NCBI RefSeq assembly: GCF_006715395.1 | Contig: NZ_VFNC01000001.1 | Location: 1,798,001 to 1,862,000, forward strand | Source: Streptomyces sp. SLBN-31 | Lineage (GTDB): Bacteria; Actinomycetota; Actinomycetes; Streptomycetales; Streptomycetaceae | Direction of reading: 5' to 3' | DNA: 64,000 nt | Shown here: positions 61,376 to 64,000 of the stretch, piece by piece | How positions within the stretch are numbered: position 1 is the first letter of the stretch | Layout: the number at the start of each line of letters is the position of its first letter | Notes under the pieces: generated by a model | Database searches by the model: none | Seen by the model: the letters and a program-made list of their open reading frames with translations, nothing else | What the model was told of the DNA's origin: nothing | Made by a program: the position numbers and the translations under genes

Positions 61376-62664
61376 CCGGCAACCGGCGGCAGACGGAGGG
61401 CCAGGATTGCTACATCGTCACTGCTGTCCTGGGCCAGGCCGGACAGCAGTTCGTCACAGAGGACGTCCAGGGGTTCGCGGGCGAGGGCGGCGGCGTGCTG
61501 GCGCAGCCGGGTCAGACCGCGGTCGAGGGATTCGCCGCGGCGTTCGATCAGGCCGTCGGTGTAGAGAAGGAGTGTGCCGCGGGCCGGCAGTGCTTCGGCG
61601 GCGTGGGGGCGGGGGAGGCGGGGATCGACGCCGAGGAGGGGACCGTGACCGTCGTCCAGGTACCGCGTGTCGCCTTCGTAGGTGATCAGCAAGGGAGGCG
61701 GGTGGCCGGCGTTGGCGTACTCCAGCGTCCAGGGGCCTGCTTCCGGCCCGGTCATGAGCGCGTAGACGCAGCTGGCGGTGGCCCCGCCGTAGAGGCTGAG
61801 GTAGGCGCGGTCCAGACGGTGCAGGATGTGGCCGGGCGGTTCTTGCCGGTCGCAGGCGATGCCACGCAGCATGTTGCGAAGGTGGCTCATCGTTACGGCT
61901 GAGCGCAGGTCGTGTCCGGTGACGTCCCCGATGATGAGTGTGGTGGCACCGTTGGGCAGCAGGAAGCTGTCGTACCAGTCACCCCCGACCTCCGCCGTGG
62001 TGCGGGACGGCGTGTAGCGGGCGGTCAGCTGCAGATGGCGGGGAAGTTCGGGCAGCAGGGAACGCTGCAGGCGCTCGGCGATGCGCTGGGTCTCCTGGTG
62101 CAGGCGTGCGTTGTCGACGGCCAGAGCGATGCGGTGGGCGAGATCATCCACCAGGGCGAGGTCCTGCTCGCACAGAGCTGCCCGCCCGCTCGTACGCGCG
62201 ACGGTCAGAGCACCCAGCACCTGGCGGCGGGCCCGCAGTGGAGCGATGATCACGGAATCGGCGCCCATGTGCGCGAAGAGTTCGAGTTGGCGGGCGCGCA
62301 GTGGGTTGTCCGGGACCGTCTCGTGCGTCGCCATGCCGGTCAGCAGCAGCGGTCCTGCTCCCCGTAGGACGCGTGCCAGTGGGCCGGGATTGGTCTTGGG
62401 CAGGGGCGGCAGGCAGCCTTCCAGGGCGCTGGCGGGAAGGGCCATCGGGTCACGGTGCATGACACAGACGCGGTGCGGATGGTCCTGCTCGTCCTGCAGA
62501 TCGACCACACACCAGTCACCGAGCCGGGGCACCGCGACCCGGCAGACCCGGCGCAGGCCCTCGTCGATGTCCAGCGTGCTCGACAACGCCGAGGTGGCCT
62601 CTGCCAGCAGCGTCAGCCGGTCCAGCGCCTGCTGCAGTATCTCGTCGACGTCATAGTCATCCAT
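61372..62664 (-). CDS. GAF-domain PP2C (SpoIIE-type) serine phosphatase
   Basis: A 430-residue protein with an N-terminal GAF sensory domain (about residues 20-185) and a C-terminal SpoIIE/PP2C phosphatase (about 215-428). Metal-binding acids are visible in E-V-G-G-D-W-Y-D, G-D-V-T-G-H and S-S-D-D-V-A-I-L. Such enzymes dephosphorylate anti-sigma-factor antagonists in stress sigma factor networks. ATG 62664 follows GAGAGA; the frame extends upstream without a better start. No anti-sigma genes are adjacent. Its stop shares bases with the convergent gene. Confidence 0.9.
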   Translation of the reverse strand: MDDYDVDEILQQALDRLTLLAEATSALSSTLDIDEGLRRVCRVAVPRLGDWCVVDLQDEQDHPHRVCVMHRDPMALPASALEGCLPPLPKTNPGPLARVLRGAGPLLLTGMATHETVPDNPLRARQLELFAHMGADSVIIAPLRARRQVLGALTVARTSGRAALCEQDLALVDDLAHRIALAVDNARLHQETQRIAERLQRSLLPELPRHLQLTARYTPSRTTAEVGGDWYDSFLLPNGATTLIIGDVTGHDLRSAVTMSHLRNMLRGIACDRQEPPGHILHRLDRAYLSLYGGATASCVYALMTGPEAGPWTLEYANAGHPPPLLITYEGDTRYLDDGHGPLLGVDPRLPRPHAAEALPARGTLLLYTDGLIERRGESLDRGLTRLRQHAAALAREPLDVLCDELLSGLAQDSSDDVAILALRLPPVAG

Positions 62665-62689
62665 CGGTCTCTCACCCAGGTCGCGGCGG

Positions 62690-62880
62690 TGCACAAGAAC
62701 ACCGTTCCCATGATTGACTCCGCGGTGGTCGCCAGTCCACATCGGCTACCGCAGCGTAGTGATGGGACGGTCGGAGGATGGTCGGTGTCAGCCGGCATCG
62801 TGGGCCGGATGGTGAGCGGGCGGCCGGCGACGCCGGAGCGGACAAGGACGTGGTCGATGCGGCTGCCGGCGATGCCACTC
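62690..62880 (-). pseudogene. possible C-terminal remnant of an endonuclease/exonuclease/phosphatase-family gene
   Basis: On the minus strand, R-I-D-H-V-L-V, then M-P-A-D-T-D-H and, after a frame change, A-A-V-A-D-V-D-W match the end of EEP-fold phosphodiesterases (R-I-D-x-V and S/T-D-H motifs). No N-terminal half is found. The rest of the gap 62665-63172 shows no credible gene on either strand, though a Leu/Arg-rich plus-strand frame ends at 63123. Confidence 0.35.
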
Positions 62881-63172
62881 CTGAATCGTCGCTTGGCGAG
62901 GCGGCTGCGCAGGCTGAGCCGGCGGAGCCGGAGGTCGAGGCTGTCCAGCCTGGTGTCCTGCACGCCCCGCCCGTGGGCCGTCGCCCTGCTGCTCGCGGTG
63001 TCCGTCGGAGCAGGTGTCCGGCATCACCACCTCCGAACCCTGGGTGATATGGCGTTCGCCGCCGACTGGCCCGTGACGCTGTACGTGGCGTTCCGGTTGC
63101 TGTGCCGCTGGACGGAGCCCTGAGCGTTGCCCCGGAAGGACGTGGGACACCCGTCCGCAGGAGGTGACCACC

Positions 63173-63373
63173 ATGCCGGAACCTGGAAGCAAGAAGTACG
63201 ACACCAAGCGGGCGAGGTTGCGCAAGGAGGCGGAGCGGTCGGGGATCTCCGACCAGGACGCCAACGCGGCGGCCAACGAGTCCCTGCAGCGGGAGCCGGA
63301 GCACCAGAGGCGCGGCCCGCGGACGGAACGTGGCCGGGGCCCGAAGGGCGAACGCCCGGAGAACACGGGCTGA
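63173..63373 (+). CDS. small basic protein of unknown function
   Basis: A 66-residue, highly charged protein (Y-D-T-K-R-A-R-L-R-K-E-A-E, then D-A-N-A-A-A-N-E and R-G-P-R-T-E-R) of a type frequent in Streptomyces and sometimes annotated as plasmid-stabilisation-like, without experimental support. AGGAGG (63159-63164) is an excellent ribosome-binding site 8 bases upstream. A strong hairpin follows. Confidence 0.75.
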   Translation: MPEPGSKKYDTKRARLRKEAERSGISDQDANAAANESLQREPEHQRRGPRTERGRGPKGERPENTG

Positions 63374-63382
63374 CCAGCTGTC

Positions 63383-63427
63383 CACGAACGGGGCGGGGAC
63401 GCAGAGCGCGGCCCCGCCCCGTTCGTG
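63383..63427. terminator. bidirectional terminator hairpin
   Basis: Perfect 16-bp stem (63383-63398 with 63412-63427), 13-base loop, between the small basic gene and the convergent glycosyltransferase. Confidence 0.85.
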
Positions 63428-63446
63428 TGCCCTGGTCCCGCGGGCT

Positions 63447-64000
63447 TCAGCCCACGTAACGGCGGGCGGCCGAGCGCTGCTGCGCCTCCTCCAGGATGCG
63501 CATCCGCGCCTCGATTTCCGTCGGCAGGACCCGCCGCTCGCGCAGCACCCACGGGAGGGCGGCCGCGGCCTCGGCGAAGGCCCGTAGAGACACCCTGTCG
63601 TGGGGGACCGTGCGGGCCAGGTACACGGTGCGGCGCAGCGCGGGTCCGGCCGGGCGGCGCAGCCAGGTGAACCAGAGGGTGTTGCGGATGCCGTGCGCCC
63701 GGCGCAGCGTCGGGTCCCGCACCGCCGACGGCTGGTGATGGACCGTCAGGTGGTCGGCGTATGTCAGCCACCATCCGTTCGCCGCCAGGTCGGCGGCGAG
63801 CAGTTCCTCCTCGCCGCCCAGCCACAGCCGGGGGTGGAAGCCGCCCGCGGTGCCGAAGGTGTCGGTGCGCAGGACGGTGGCGGCGGCCAGGAAGGAGCCC
63901 AGCGCGGGGCCGGGCAGCCAGTCCGGAGCGGGCACGGGCGAATTGCGCAGTTCCTCGTTGATCGGGTCCTCGGCGCTCCCTGGCTCGACCAGGATGCGGG
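63447..64000 (-). CDS. glycosyltransferase family 2, C-terminal part (runs off window)
   Basis: The 3' part of a gene whose start lies beyond the right edge; at least 183 residues are visible. F-L-A-A-A-T-V-L-R-T, G-G-F-H-P-R-L-W-L-G-G-E-E-E-L-L-A-A-D-L-A and Y-A-D-H-L-T-V-H-H are the acceptor-side features of GT-A family 2 enzymes. The tail (about the last 80 residues) is a basic helical region of the kind that may bind the membrane. Donor and acceptor sugars cannot be told. Confidence 0.82.
   Translation of the reverse strand, partial: RILVEPGSAEDPINEELRNSPVPAPDWLPGPALGSFLAAATVLRTDTFGTAGGFHPRLWLGGEEELLAADLAANGWWLTYADHLTVHHQPSAVRDPTLRRAHGIRNTLWFTWLRRPAGPALRRTVYLARTVPHDRVSLRAFAEAAAALPWVLRERRVLPTEIEARMRILEEAQQRSAARRYVG

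Noticed and set aside
62455..63123. Plus-strand frame of 222 codons antisense to the phosphatase 5' end
   Set aside because: Two thirds lie opposite conserved phosphatase sequence; the remaining Leu/Arg-rich part has no start signal or family match.

Overview
High GC content, GTG/TTG starts, many four-base ATGA/GTGA stop-start overlaps and the gene families present all point to a Streptomyces or very close relative, probably a chromosomal arm region. From memory, the order malate synthase - IclR regulator - allantoinase - allantoicase - ROK kinase - helicase resembles S. coelicolor around SCO6243-SCO6262.

Left part (1-30.4 kb), mostly ordinary chromosome. It holds an HxlR regulator, a coupled von Willebrand factor A / membrane-anchored protein pair, two divergent NIS siderophore synthetases, a HipA-like protein coupled to a SelW-type protein, and an allantoin/glyoxylate module (aceB, MobA-like nucleotidyltransferase, DUF5955, allR, allB, alc). 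Next come an SDR, an AIM24 protein, a dihydrofolate-reductase-like protein, a secreted RNase Sa-type ribonuclease, a NarL-type two-component system, a P450, a Gfo/Idh/MocA dehydrogenase divergent from a GntR regulator, a ROK sugar kinase, a SNF2 helicase with a SWIM-finger partner, and a cupin. A shared TTCC-N7-GGAA palindrome sits in the aceB and allB promoters and ties glyoxylate formation (allantoin route) to glyoxylate use (malate synthase).

Middle part (30.8-54.3 kb), an iron and low-oxygen respiration island. feoA-feoB-nifU-like is preceded by an iron box. A complete narGHJI operon on the minus strand (with a VKOR-like gene fused to its end by overlap) and a second complete narGHJI on the plus strand flank about 6.4 kb. 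That interval holds two hemerythrins, a DUF2249 domain, a radical SAM/SPASM protein, an Acg-type nitroreductase and a pyridoxamine-oxidase-like flavoprotein. Several GGGAC-N4-G(G/T)CCC dyads, like DosR/DevR boxes, lie before these genes. This looks like a dormancy/hypoxia regulon built around nitrate respiration. GC-rich tandem repeats separate some units.

Right part (54.4-64 kb), a decayed junction and accessory genes. A 3-oxoadipate enol-lactonase gene is cut after about 35 codons. It is followed by remnants of a hemerythrin and an ATP-dependent DNA ligase, an intact DUF2795 gene, a broken IS481-family transposase lying against an IS630 3' fragment, and a DinB gene with an in-frame stop flanked by a second IS630-like end. 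Beyond this are a molybdopterin oxidoreductase in which all four Fe-S cysteine positions are replaced, coupled to a small unknown partner, a GAF/PP2C phosphatase, a small basic protein and a glycosyltransferase that runs off the right edge. No rRNA, tRNA or CRISPR array was seen.
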